From positions 1-32,838 of the forward strand of contig JAKQBN010000056.1 in the NCBI GenBank assembly GCA_029559475.1: DNA of 32,838 nucleotides, written 5' to 3'. The stretch's first letter is position 1, and each line of letters begins with the position of its first letter. Under the pieces are notes generated by a model. The model had not been told where the DNA came from. It did no database searches and worked only from the letters and a program-made list of their open reading frames with translations. The DNA comes from a bacterium. GTDB taxonomy: Bacteria; UBA4055. This document shows, piece by piece, positions 6,827-15,058 of the stretch. Position numbers and translations under genes: made by a program.

Positions 6827-6832
6827 ATGCGC

Positions 6833-6861
6833 TTGTAATATTACGTTTATCTTTTTATATT
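6833..6861 (+). promoter_or_regulatory. promoter of the mpl-pseudouridine synthase pair
   Basis: TTGTAA (6833-6838), a 17-base spacer, TATATT (6856-6861). The leader of about 24 bases holds an AGGAG ribosome site before the ATG at 6892. It starts right after the AbiE toxin stop. Confidence 0.55.
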
Positions 6862-6891
6862 GCTTATGTTTAATTATCAGGAGACGGCTCT

Positions 6892-8283
6892 ATGTTCAAC
6901 ATTAAGAAAATTCATTTTATAGGCATCTGCGGTACGCTGATGGGGAACGCTGCGATTTACCTTCAGAGACAGGGCTACGAAGTGCGCGGCAGCGACAAGG
7001 CTTTTTATCCTCCGATCGGCGGCATGCTTGAAAGAGAAAAAATGTTCCTTTATAAAGGATTTGACGAAAAGAACCTTGACTGGAATCCCGACCTTGTGAT
7101 CATAGGAAATTCGATCTCAAGAGGAAACCCTGAAGCTGAGAGAACTCTGAACTCAAGAATGAATTTCATGGCTTTACCTGAACTGCTGAAATATATGTTC
7201 ATAAAAGATAAAAATTCTATTGTAGTCACAGGCACACACGGTAAAACATCAACGACTTCAATTATATCAAAGATATTTACAGATGCAGGCAAAGATCCTT
7301 CGTTTCTCATCGGCGGGATTCCTGTCGGGCTTGAGGGCGGATTCAAGAAAGGTGAAGGCAATTATTTTATTATAGAAGGCGACGAATACGACACGGCTTT
7401 CTTCGACAAAAGACCGAAATTCGTTCATTACAAACCGCACTGCTGTATAATAAACAATATTGAATTCGATCACGGCGACATTTACCGCGACATTGATCAT
7501 ATTAAGCTGGAATTCACGAGACTCGTGAATATCGTTCCGGGAAACGGCAGGATCATAGCCAATTTCGATGAACAGAATGTGCGCGATGTGACCGCCAAGG
7601 CTTTCACTCCGATAGATTCATTCGGGCAGGGAAAAGACTGCAAATGGCAGATCAAAAATATCAGGCATGAAGGCGTAACTTCAACATTCGATCTCGTTCA
7701 TGAAGGAAAGACCGTCATCTCCCCGGCCGTCAAACGCTGCGGAAATTATCAGATATACAATTTCACGGCGGGCATCATAGCTTCGTTATTCTACGGGCTT
7801 GATGTCGCGCAGATAAAGCGCTCGATCGAATCATTCGAGGGTGTGAAAAGGAGAATGGAGTATCGCGGCAAGGTCAACGGAGCTGAGCTGATCGAGGATT
7901 TCGCGCATCATCCGACGGCCGTAAGAAATGTTCTGACCGAAGTCAGAGAGGAATTCAAAGGAAAAAAGATCATAGCCGCCTTTGAACCGAGATCAAATAC
8001 AACCAAACGGAATATATTCCAGAACGAGCTAGCGGAAGCCCTGTCAATAGCCGATCATATCATAATTGGCAAAATAGACCGCGAAGATCAGCTCAAAAGC
8101 GATGAGAAACTCGACATGAATCAGCTGATGAGCGACATTAGAGCCAAAGGCAAAACGGTAGTTCATTACGACGACAGCTCGGATGTTGCTGATTACATCA
8201 AGAGCAAAGCTGACGCAGATTCAGTCATCCTTATCATGACCAACGGATCATTTGACGGATTATTTACAAAACTGGGAGTGTAA
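6892..8283 (+). CDS. mpl: UDP-MurNAc:L-alanyl-gamma-D-glutamyl-meso-DAP ligase (Mpl)
   Basis: A 463-residue Mur-ligase family enzyme. The N-terminal Rossmann-like domain opens with IHFIGICGTLMGNAA (7-21), the ATP-binding loop is GTHGKTSTTS (114-123), and the metal/substrate region IEGDEYDTAFFDKRPKF follows at about 161-177, a pattern typical of Mpl rather than MurC. Length agrees with the family (about 450-460). Mpl reattaches the recycled L-Ala-D-Glu-meso-DAP tripeptide to UDP-MurNAc in the cytoplasm, so the organism probably has meso-DAP murein and recycles it. The TAA stop shares one base with the ATG of the next gene, so translation of the two is coupled. Confidence 0.93.
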   Translation: MFNIKKIHFIGICGTLMGNAAIYLQRQGYEVRGSDKAFYPPIGGMLEREKMFLYKGFDEKNLDWNPDLVIIGNSISRGNPEAERTLNSRMNFMALPELLKYMFIKDKNSIVVTGTHGKTSTTSIISKIFTDAGKDPSFLIGGIPVGLEGGFKKGEGNYFIIEGDEYDTAFFDKRPKFVHYKPHCCIINNIEFDHGDIYRDIDHIKLEFTRLVNIVPGNGRIIANFDEQNVRDVTAKAFTPIDSFGQGKDCKWQIKNIRHEGVTSTFDLVHEGKTVISPAVKRCGNYQIYNFTAGIIASLFYGLDVAQIKRSIESFEGVKRRMEYRGKVNGAELIEDFAHHPTAVRNVLTEVREEFKGKKIIAAFEPRSNTTKRNIFQNELAEALSIADHIIIGKIDREDQLKSDEKLDMNQLMSDIRAKGKTVVHYDDSSDVADYIKSKADADSVILIMTNGSFDGLFTKLGV

Positions 8284-8993
8284 TGGCAGAACTTATAAGG
8301 CTTCAAAAATATCTCGCCGATAAAGGCGTTGCTTCACGCAGAAAGTGCGAAAAATTCATTACTGACGGGCTTGTCAAGGTCAACGGAAAAGTTGTCACTG
8401 AGCTCGGAACCAAAGTTGATCCTGATAAAGATATCGTCGAAGTGAATGAGCAGGAGATCAAAGCGATAAAATCCGATTACATCTACATCATGCTTAATAA
8501 ACCTGCAGGATATATCACATCGCTCAAACAGACCGACTCATCTTCCCCGCTGGTCACAGACCTTTTAAAAAAAGTTAAAGAACGGGTATATCCGGTCGGC
8601 AGGCTTGACAAAGATTCCTCGGGGCTGCTGCTGCTCACCAATGACGGCGATTTCGCGTATAAGCTCATGCACCCGTCCTTCGAAAAGGAAAAAGAGTATA
8701 TCGTGACTACGATGGAAACTGTCACAAGAACCATGATCGAGCGGTTTCAGAAAGGCATCATGATCGAAGGCGTCAAGACCCAGCCTGCGATAGTCAAAAG
8801 GATCGAGCTGACCAAGATCAGCATCATACTTAAGGAAGGCAGGAACAGGCAGATCAGGAAAATGCTTCAGAAGGTCGGCAACACGGTGTCGTATCTGAGG
8901 CGTGTGCGCATAAACAATCTCACGATCGGCAATCTCAAAGAAGGCGAATATAGGTTTTTGACGAAGGCTGAAGTTAAGGATCTGGTGGAATAG
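8283..8993 (+). CDS. rluB: rRNA pseudouridine synthase, RluB/RsuA family
   Basis: A 236-residue protein with an N-terminal S4 RNA-binding domain (about 4-60: IRLQKYLADKGVASRRKCE) followed by the RsuA/RluB catalytic domain. The catalytic aspartate is D109 in VGRLDKDSSGLLLLTNDG, and the conserved late motif EGRNRQIRKM is near residue 195. Family members convert specific uridines of 16S (RsuA) or 23S rRNA (RluB, RluE, RluF) to pseudouridine; the exact target cannot be assigned from sequence alone, so the symbol is a best guess. The start codon overlaps the mpl stop (TAATG). Confidence 0.88.
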   Translation: MAELIRLQKYLADKGVASRRKCEKFITDGLVKVNGKVVTELGTKVDPDKDIVEVNEQEIKAIKSDYIYIMLNKPAGYITSLKQTDSSSPLVTDLLKKVKERVYPVGRLDKDSSGLLLLTNDGDFAYKLMHPSFEKEKEYIVTTMETVTRTMIERFQKGIMIEGVKTQPAIVKRIELTKISIILKEGRNRQIRKMLQKVGNTVSYLRRVRINNLTIGNLKEGEYRFLTKAEVKDLVE

Positions 8994-8997
8994 TGCT

Positions 8998-9096
8998 CAA
9001 ATCCCCTTTTAATCATAATATTCGGGGATTGTAATCCCTTATTAATATGTTTTTTCGGGTATTCAAATCCCTTTTCATTATGTTTTTGCTTTATTA
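8998..9096. repeat. three imperfect 33-bp tandem repeats
   Basis: Copies start at 8998, 9031 and 9064. Each opens with CAAATCCC or GTAATCCC, continues with a T-rich stretch and (in copies 1 and 2) a TTCGGGG/TTCGGGT core, then ATT. Copy 1 can also fold (AATCCCC/GGGGATT), which with the T-runs might weaken readthrough from the pseudouridine synthase gene. The 183-bp gap has no gene. Confidence 0.65.
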
Positions 9097-9129
9097 TTTA
9101 TAATTTCATTTACATAAAGAAAATGTTAT

Positions 9130-9144
9130 CTTACATCATGTAAG
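9130..9144. promoter_or_regulatory. 15-bp perfect palindrome, likely operator
   Basis: CTTACAT-C-ATGTAAG reads the same on both strands around one central base. It lies 32 bases ahead of the ATP-cone nuclease ATG. A weak promoter (TTTACA 9109-9114, 17 bases, TACATC 9132-9137) would put it over the -10, as expected of a repressor site. The cognate regulator is not evident in the window. Confidence 0.55.
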
Positions 9145-9176
9145 TTCAGAACACTTTACAAGGAGTAAAAACAACT

Positions 9177-10007
9177 ATGATACAGGTAAAAAAAGCTAAT
9201 GGGGAACTTGAACCGTTTTCAACTGAGAAGCTGGAACGGTCACTCAGAAATTCAGGCGCAGATAGCGTTCTGATAGCTGAAATACTTAAAGAAATAAATT
9301 CGTGGATATTTGAAGGTGTAACTACAAAAAGAATATACGACTCAGCTTTTGCGTATCTGCGCAGGAAAAAGCAGTCCTCATCTATAAGATATAAATTAAA
9401 GCAGGCTCTAATGGAACTCGGACCCACCGGGCATCCTTTTGAACATTTTATCGGTAAGGTCATGGAAAATCAGGGCTATAAAACTGAAGTCGCGCTTATC
9501 GTGAGAGGTTTCTGCGTAAGCCACGAAGTGGATGTGATAGCTACAAAAGAAAAACACCAGCTCATAGCTGAATGTAAGTACGGCCAAAGCTCAGATAAAT
9601 CTGTCAGCGTACAGGTGCCTTTGTATGTTCATTCCCGCGTGAACGATATAATCAGGATCAGAGAAAAACTGCCTGAATTTCAGGGCTATACTTTTCAGGG
9701 CATGGTCGCAACAAATACAAGATTTACTCAGGATTCGATAACTTACAGCCGGTGCAGCGGACTTAAACTTCTCGGCTGGGATTACCCTGAAGGACAAGGG
9801 CTGAAAGATCTTATCGACAGAGAAAATATTTATCCGATAACCGTGCTCCAAACGCTAACTAAAGCTCAACTCCAGCTGCTTTTTGACAAGAATATTGTTG
9901 TATGCAGCCAGATCCTTAATAATATTGAAAGTCTTGATTTTTTAAGACTGACTCCAGCCAAACAAAGTAAACTTCTTGAAGAAATTAAAAGCATCTGCAA
10001 TAAATAA
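9177..10007 (+). CDS. ATP-cone plus Mrr-like restriction endonuclease-fold protein
   Basis: A 276-residue two-domain protein. Residues 1-85 match the ATP-cone regulatory domain of ribonucleotide reductases and NrdR (MIQVKKANGELEPFSTEKLERSL pattern in the first 23 residues, ending ...RYKLKQALMELGP). Residues 86-200 look like a PD-(D/E)XK nuclease of the Mrr type: E89 in FEHFIGKVM, D119 in SHEVDVIA, and E132-C-K134 in LIAECKYG. The C-terminal third (about 215-276) is probably helical. A nucleotide-sensing domain fused to a nuclease-like core suggests a nuclease whose activity depends on (d)ATP; that is inference. Similar fusions exist in databases as uncharacterised restriction endonuclease-like proteins. 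AGGAG lies 11 bases ahead of the ATG. It heads a four-gene run with gaps of 11, 9 and 21 bases. Confidence 0.8.
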   Translation: MIQVKKANGELEPFSTEKLERSLRNSGADSVLIAEILKEINSWIFEGVTTKRIYDSAFAYLRRKKQSSSIRYKLKQALMELGPTGHPFEHFIGKVMENQGYKTEVALIVRGFCVSHEVDVIATKEKHQLIAECKYGQSSDKSVSVQVPLYVHSRVNDIIRIREKLPEFQGYTFQGMVATNTRFTQDSITYSRCSGLKLLGWDYPEGQGLKDLIDRENIYPITVLQTLTKAQLQLLFDKNIVVCSQILNNIESLDFLRLTPAKQSKLLEEIKSICNK

Positions 10008-10018
10008 AGGATTAAATC

Positions 10019-10789
10019 ATGACAAGACAATTTAAAAATGCGATCGTGAAAAGACCGAGCCCTGAAATGGTGGACGGAATAACTAAAGCAAGCCTTGGTA
10101 AACCTGACTATCAAAATGCTCTGACTCAACACGATCTATATATTCAGGCTCTTGAAAGCTGCGGACTAAAAGTAAGAGTTCTTGAAGCTGACAATCGTTT
10201 TCCCGATTCGACATTTATAGAAGACATATCCGTGTGCACTCCGCACTGCGCTATTATCACGAATCCCGGTGCGCCTGCGAGGAACGGCGAGATCAAAGGA
10301 ATGAAAGATGTGCTTAAGGAATATTACAAGAATATTGAAGAGATCAAGGCTCCCGGAACGCTTGATGGCGGAGATGTTATGATGGTGGGCGATCACTATT
10401 ACATCGGGCTTTCTGACAGGACAAATAATGAAGGGGTTGATCAGTTCATAAATATACTTGAAAAGTATAACATGACAGGCTCGAAAGTTAAAATGAAAAA
10501 TATGCTTCATCTGAAGACCGGACTTTCTTATCTTGAGAACAATAATCTGCTTATAGCCGGTGAGTTTAAGAAATATCCCGAATTTGAAAAATTCAACAGG
10601 ATAGAAATTGATCATAAAGAAGCCTATTCTGCAAATTCATTATGGATCAACGGCACAGTATTCGTACCGAAAGGCTATCCCGGCACGAAAAAGAAAATCG
10701 AAGCTCTGGGTTATAAAGTAATCGAAGTTGACACTTCGGAATTCAGAAAACTTGACGGCGGATTAAGCTGCCTGTCCTTAAGATTTTAG
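10019..10789 (+). CDS. dimethylargininase (DDAH)
   Basis: A 256-residue amidinotransferase-fold enzyme of the usual DDAH length. It shows FPDSTFIED (61-69), the GTLDGGDVM motif (113-121), HLKTGLSYL with the likely catalytic histidine H164, and GGLSCLSL with the catalytic cysteine C251. Motif order and spacing match both human DDAH1 and the Pseudomonas enzyme as I recall them. The reaction splits N-omega-methylated arginines into citrulline and methylamines. Arginine deiminases are related but longer, so DDAH is preferred. It lies 11 bases after the ATP-cone nuclease and 9 before a HAD protein. A rocD gene elsewhere in the window also belongs to arginine/ornithine metabolism. Confidence 0.87.
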   Translation: MTRQFKNAIVKRPSPEMVDGITKASLGKPDYQNALTQHDLYIQALESCGLKVRVLEADNRFPDSTFIEDISVCTPHCAIITNPGAPARNGEIKGMKDVLKEYYKNIEEIKAPGTLDGGDVMMVGDHYYIGLSDRTNNEGVDQFINILEKYNMTGSKVKMKNMLHLKTGLSYLENNNLLIAGEFKKYPEFEKFNRIEIDHKEAYSANSLWINGTVFVPKGYPGTKKKIEALGYKVIEVDTSEFRKLDGGLSCLSLRF

Positions 10790-10798
10790 GAGTAATTA

Positions 10799-11269
10799 AT
10801 GATTAAAATAGAAATCCCCGGATTAAAGACAATTCAGGCAGAGCACCTCGTGCTTGATTATAACGGAACTCTCGCAGTTGATGGAACTTTGATCAGCTGT
10901 GCAGGCGAGATGCTGAACGGTCTGTCGGAGAAAATTAATATCCATGTTATTACCGCAGATACTTTCGGTAAAGCGGCAGAAAATCTGAAAAATGTAAAAT
11001 GCAGCCTGAAAGTAATTTCAGGAAAAGATCAGACACAGCAAAAGAATGAATTTATTCACTCGCTCGGAAAAGATAAAATAATAGCTATTGGCAATGGCGC
11101 GAATGATGCCCTGATGCTTAAGAACGCCGCGCTCGGAATAGCCCTGATCCAGAAAGAAGGCGCCTGCTCGAATACAATTTTCAGTGCAGACATAGTCTGT
11201 ACAAGCATTATTGACGCACTTGAACTGATAAAATATCCTCTCAGGATCGCAGCTACTCTCAGAATTTAA
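10799..11269 (+). CDS. HAD-superfamily hydrolase, soluble P-type-ATPase-like
   Basis: A 156-residue single-domain HAD protein with no cap. Motif I is VLDYNGTLA with nucleophile D20, motif II is the ITAD around T52, and motif IV is GNGANDALML with D103. The layout resembles the phosphorylation domain of P-type ATPases, and such proteins are annotated as soluble P-type-ATPase-like or HAD phosphatases. The second aspartate usual in phosphatases (DxD) is replaced here (D-Y-N), as in P-type ATPases (D-K-T), which argues against a plain phosphatase. The substrate is unknown. It is part of the 9177-12964 run, with a GGAG site upstream. Confidence 0.8.
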   Translation: MIKIEIPGLKTIQAEHLVLDYNGTLAVDGTLISCAGEMLNGLSEKINIHVITADTFGKAAENLKNVKCSLKVISGKDQTQQKNEFIHSLGKDKIIAIGNGANDALMLKNAALGIALIQKEGACSNTIFSADIVCTSIIDALELIKYPLRIAATLRI

Positions 11270-11290
11270 ACAAAAATAAAGGATCTGATC

Positions 11291-12964
11291 ATGAATTTTA
11301 GCAAAACACATTACTTTATTCTGGTAAGCATAATACTGCCTGTTCTGTTTACACTTCAGGCTAAAACAATCTCTGTGGTATATGAAAAATACGACGACGG
11401 AAAGGTTATCGAGAACGACAGTACTGTCTATATTTATTATGAAGGAATAGCCTCGGTAGTTAAAACCGGAGATTCTAAAGAGCAATATTTCATAGATTTC
11501 AATACGAAGAACACTGTGGAAATGCTGAATGCGGGAACTGAAATATATAAACTGCTGACACCGTTTGAAAAACTTCCCGTGCCTGTATCTTTTGAGAAGG
11601 AGACGGAGAAGATATTAAAATACAAATGCAGAAAAGCGGTTTATTCTTCATTTTCGAACAAGATCGAGGTCTGGTACACTGAAGATACGGCGGCCAAAGG
11701 TTCACCAGCGCTCAGCTACTTTCCGGAGAACAGTCTTGTACTAAAGCTGGCAGTAAACGGGAGTGTCAGATTCAAAGCAAAATCTATAAAAGAAAATAAA
11801 AAAGCGAAAATGTTCGATTATCCGATCGATAAAGCGAAGGAAGTTACACCCGCCGAATATGAGGAGATGACGATAAAATCCCGCTATACTTCAGTTCAGG
11901 TATTTGACAGACAGCAGATAAACTGGCAGGATTCGATCGTAAATCCCGGTGACTTTACTGCGGAACAGGTTTACAGATTCAGCCGCGGAAATGTGATATT
12001 GAAGAAAGTAAAACTTCCGAAGATCAGCATAGCCGGAAATGTTTTCATAAAAGTAACGGCATGGTCGAACGGCGACGCCTACGACAGAACAGGAACTGTG
12101 TTCATGCTTCCGAAAGAAAATGAAGCAGTGCTTCTTCAGGCTTTGAAGAACGGCGCGGAAGGACTGCCTGAATATTTATGTAAAAGCGGAGAGAAAATAA
12201 AAGGCGTAGTCCGCACTGATAAATTCATTCCCCCCGTTGAACTTATGCGCTTTATATCTTCTTTCGGGGTCGGTCATTTCAACGATAAAGTAGAGATAAA
12301 CAATTATAACTGGAACGATTCGGTGATCTATGTTCAGGATGTAACTTCACTGATACCGGCCGGGCAGGAGGAGATCTGGATAGGAATGTCCATCGGGAAT
12401 TACGATAAAGGCGGGCATAAGGCAAGCCTCGAACTGAATTATTATCCGCCGGAAGAGTTTTATGAAGGCGACAGATGGATCTACCCTTTGTTCAACACTG
12501 CCAACTGCATTGACGGAAGCGGAAATCACAGCAAAATGTTTCAGCAGGATTCTCTGACCGTTGAATTCGACCTGCCTGCTGATATTGAAAAACCATATCT
12601 GCTTTTCGCAACGACAGGTCACGGAGGCTGGGGCGGAGGAGATGAATTCAATCCCAAGATGAATCAGGTAATAATTGACGGAGAAACGATATTCAGCCAT
12701 GTTCCGTGGAGAACAGACTGCTCGACCTACAGAATGTCTAATCCTGCGTCCGGAAATTTTTCAAACGGACTTTCATCAAGCGATCTCAGCAGATCTAACT
12801 GGTGCCCGGGAGCCGTCACACCCCCGTTCTTCATACCCCTGAAGAATATCAAACCCGGTCATCATGTCATGAAGATCGCGATAGATATCGGCAAAGAAGA
12901 CGGAAATTACTGGGCTGTCAGCGGAGTGTTGACCGGAGATTATAAAGTTAAAGAAAATAAATGA
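11291..12964 (+). CDS. secreted PNGase F-like peptide:N-glycosidase with extra N-terminal domain
   Basis: A 557-residue exported protein. A signal peptide (about 1-24, FILVSIILPVLFTLQAKT) is followed by a beta-rich domain of about 180 residues that resembles DUF4412/GLPGLI-like modules. From about residue 200 the sequence follows the two PNGase F domains: FDRQQINW, AYDRTGTVFMLP and LMRFISSFGVGHF in the N-terminal half, then TTGHGGWGGGDE at 441-452, VPWRTDC and RSNWCPG in the C-terminal half. PNGase F removes N-linked glycans from asparagine of glycoproteins outside the cell. The known catalytic acids cannot be placed with certainty without an alignment. It is the last gene of the run beginning at 9177. 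Being longer than the 314-residue Flavobacterium enzyme, it probably has a separate function for its N-terminal module. Confidence 0.82.
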   Translation: MNFSKTHYFILVSIILPVLFTLQAKTISVVYEKYDDGKVIENDSTVYIYYEGIASVVKTGDSKEQYFIDFNTKNTVEMLNAGTEIYKLLTPFEKLPVPVSFEKETEKILKYKCRKAVYSSFSNKIEVWYTEDTAAKGSPALSYFPENSLVLKLAVNGSVRFKAKSIKENKKAKMFDYPIDKAKEVTPAEYEEMTIKSRYTSVQVFDRQQINWQDSIVNPGDFTAEQVYRFSRGNVILKKVKLPKISIAGNVFIKVTAWSNGDAYDRTGTVFMLPKENEAVLLQALKNGAEGLPEYLCKSGEKIKGVVRTDKFIPPVELMRFISSFGVGHFNDKVEINNYNWNDSVIYVQDVTSLIPAGQEEIWIGMSIGNYDKGGHKASLELNYYPPEEFYEGDRWIYPLFNTANCIDGSGNHSKMFQQDSLTVEFDLPADIEKPYLLFATTGHGGWGGGDEFNPKMNQVIIDGETIFSHVPWRTDCSTYRMSNPASGNFSNGLSSSDLSRSNWCPGAVTPPFFIPLKNIKPGHHVMKIAIDIGKEDGNYWAVSGVLTGDYKVKENK

Positions 12965-13027
12965 TGATTATAAATATTCACGAAAACAGACTAAATACCA
13001 ATGTCTGATTTATATGATATTTATATA

Positions 13028-13056
13028 TTGACATGAAACATACTTTTCATTAGATT
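13028..13056 (+). promoter_or_regulatory. promoter giving a leaderless histidine kinase mRNA, with palindrome in the spacer
   Basis: TTGACA (13028-13033), 17 bases, TAGATT (13051-13056). The ATG follows seven bases later at 13064 with no Shine-Dalgarno site, so the transcript would begin at or one base before the start codon. ATGAAA (13033-13038) and TTTCAT (13045-13050) form an inverted repeat filling the spacer. Confidence 0.55.
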
Positions 13057-13063
13057 ATAAAGT

Positions 13064-15058
13064 ATGAATAGACTCTTGATCTTAATACTCGTATATATAG
13101 CGGCTGTTTATGCAATTCATTTCAATAGAAGAGAGATCGACAGCCTTTTGTCCGTAATAAACAGCTCGACTGCCGACACTAGTCTCGCAAGGTCATTAAT
13201 CGACTTGGGCTATCTTTATGAACATCAGGATCCCGACTCCGCTGAAATTATGTACCAAAAAGCTCTTCAGCTGTCTGAAAAGCTTTCTTCACAGACATTT
13301 ATTGCTCTAAGCAAGAATAAGATCGGGAACACTTATCTTTATAAAGGCGATTACGGCAACGCAATAGAACACTATCTTGCAGCTCTGAGAATATATGAGG
13401 AGCTGGGCGATAAGACAGGAAAATCCAAAGCTTACAATAATATCAGCATAGTTTATCTATATCAGAAAAATTATCCTTCAGCTATCGATTATCTGGAGCG
13501 GTCTTTAAAGCTGGCCGAAGAACTTAACGATAAAACTCTGATGAGAAGCAAATTCATCAATTTCGGATATGTTTATAACGAACTTAAGGACTACGAGAAG
13601 TCGCAGCAGTATTATATGAAAGCGTTAAAACTCTTTGAAGAAGCCGGCGACAGAAGAGGTGTTTCGACATGCTATATAAATATGGGAGTAAATCATAAAT
13701 CCAGGGGTGAATACGAAAAAGCTCTCGATTATTACCTGAAAGCTCTCAAAACTAAAGAGGAATTAAATGAAAAGAAGGGCCTTTCAATAATAAACGTAAA
13801 CATCGCCGAAGTTTACTCTGCAATGAACAAAAACAACGAAGCTGTTGCTTATGCTCTAAGAGGACTTGACATTGCTAAACATATTGGCGCGCTCGAACTT
13901 CAGAAAGACGCTTACAAGATGCTTTTTGCTGCCTATGACAGTCTGGGTAATTACCGAAGCGCATACGAATACCATAAACTCTATACTCAGGTCAATGATA
14001 GTATCTATAATATTGAAAATTCAAAAGAGATCAACGAACTTCTCACGAAATATGATTCCGATAAAAAAGAGAAGGAAAATGAGCTTCTTGCAAAAGATAA
14101 TGAAATCAAACATCTCGCTCTTGAAAAAGAAGCAACTCTCAGAAATTATCTGATCGCGCTGACCGCAGTTGTGATCCTTATAGTCTTAGTAGTGTCTTCC
14201 AGGCTTTATCTTAAAAGAAAAGCCAACAGGCTCCTTATGATGAAGAATGACCTTATTACAAAGCAGAAGAAGGAACTTGCTGAAAATGTTAAGAAGCTTC
14301 ATGAGCTGAATGCTACCAAGGATAAGCTGTTCTCAATAATCGGCCACGACCTTCGAACCCCGTTCCAGGCCATTATCGGTTTTTCTGAACTTCTCAAAAA
14401 TGATTCGAGCCAGGTTTATACAGACAAAATGAGATCGAAGGTTGAACATATCAATATGGCGGGTAAGAACACCTCCGCGCTTCTTTCTAATCTTCTTGAA
14501 TGGTCAAGATCCCAAACGGGATCTATAGATTACAAGCCTGAAAAGCTTTTACTCAAAAATTCAATAGAAAATGAGGCTGAAATACTTAATATCAATGCTA
14601 AGAAAAAGAATATAATAATTGACATATCAATCCCTGAAGACATCGTGATTTTTGCAGACAGGAATATGGTCAGCACTGTACTTAGAAATCTAATATCGAA
14701 CGCAATAAAATTCACTCACGAGAACGGAAATATTTCCGTAACAGCTATTAAAGAAAACGGTTTTATCAAGATCTCAGTAGCTGACAACGGGATCGGAATA
14801 TCTCCTGATATAATCGGAAAAATATTCGACATCGATTTTCAGTCTTCAGCGAAGGGAACTAACAACGAGACCGGAACAGGACTCGGACTTGTTCTCTGCA
14901 GGGAATTTGTTGAAAGGAATGGGGGAAAGATCGGAGTGGAGAGCGTATTAGGAAAAGGAAGCGTGTTCTCTTTCACTCTCCCTTCTGCCAATGAATTATT
15001 AACAGCGTATTCACACACCTCGCACGACTTCAGCCGCGAATTAGATTTTTCTCAGTAA
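13064..15058 (+). CDS. TPR-sensor histidine kinase
   Basis: A 664-residue membrane sensor. An N-terminal signal or anchor segment (1-19) precedes about seven tetratricopeptide repeats (45-310, pattern Y..KGDY..AIEHY..AL, then YEKALDYYLKAL and so on) in the periplasm, a coiled coil (320-360) and one transmembrane helix (about 362-382). The cytoplasmic part has a HisKA domain with phospho-accepting H428 in IIGHDLRTP, and an HATPase domain with NLISNAIKF (near 541), DNGIGIS (574-580) and GTGLGL (near 604). TPR kinases of this type are common in Bacteroidetes and relatives; the ligand is unknown. No receiver is fused. The nearest response regulator (15761-16459) is encoded on the opposite strand just beyond its 3' end. 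The last 29 bases overlap the convergent nucleotidyltransferase gene. Confidence 0.9.
   Translation: MNRLLILILVYIAAVYAIHFNRREIDSLLSVINSSTADTSLARSLIDLGYLYEHQDPDSAEIMYQKALQLSEKLSSQTFIALSKNKIGNTYLYKGDYGNAIEHYLAALRIYEELGDKTGKSKAYNNISIVYLYQKNYPSAIDYLERSLKLAEELNDKTLMRSKFINFGYVYNELKDYEKSQQYYMKALKLFEEAGDRRGVSTCYINMGVNHKSRGEYEKALDYYLKALKTKEELNEKKGLSIINVNIAEVYSAMNKNNEAVAYALRGLDIAKHIGALELQKDAYKMLFAAYDSLGNYRSAYEYHKLYTQVNDSIYNIENSKEINELLTKYDSDKKEKENELLAKDNEIKHLALEKEATLRNYLIALTAVVILIVLVVSSRLYLKRKANRLLMMKNDLITKQKKELAENVKKLHELNATKDKLFSIIGHDLRTPFQAIIGFSELLKNDSSQVYTDKMRSKVEHINMAGKNTSALLSNLLEWSRSQTGSIDYKPEKLLLKNSIENEAEILNINAKKKNIIIDISIPEDIVIFADRNMVSTVLRNLISNAIKFTHENGNISVTAIKENGFIKISVADNGIGISPDIIGKIFDIDFQSSAKGTNNETGTGLGLVLCREFVERNGGKIGVESVLGKGSVFSFTLPSANELLTAYSHTSHDFSRELDFSQ

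Noticed and set aside
8998-9096. CRISPR array
   Set aside because: The copies are directly adjacent with no spacers and are only partly alike, and no cas gene is present.
10166-11485. Minus-strand open frames of about 150 codons opposite DDAH, HAD and the PNGase F start
   Set aside because: They are shadows of genes with clear catalytic motifs on the plus strand.
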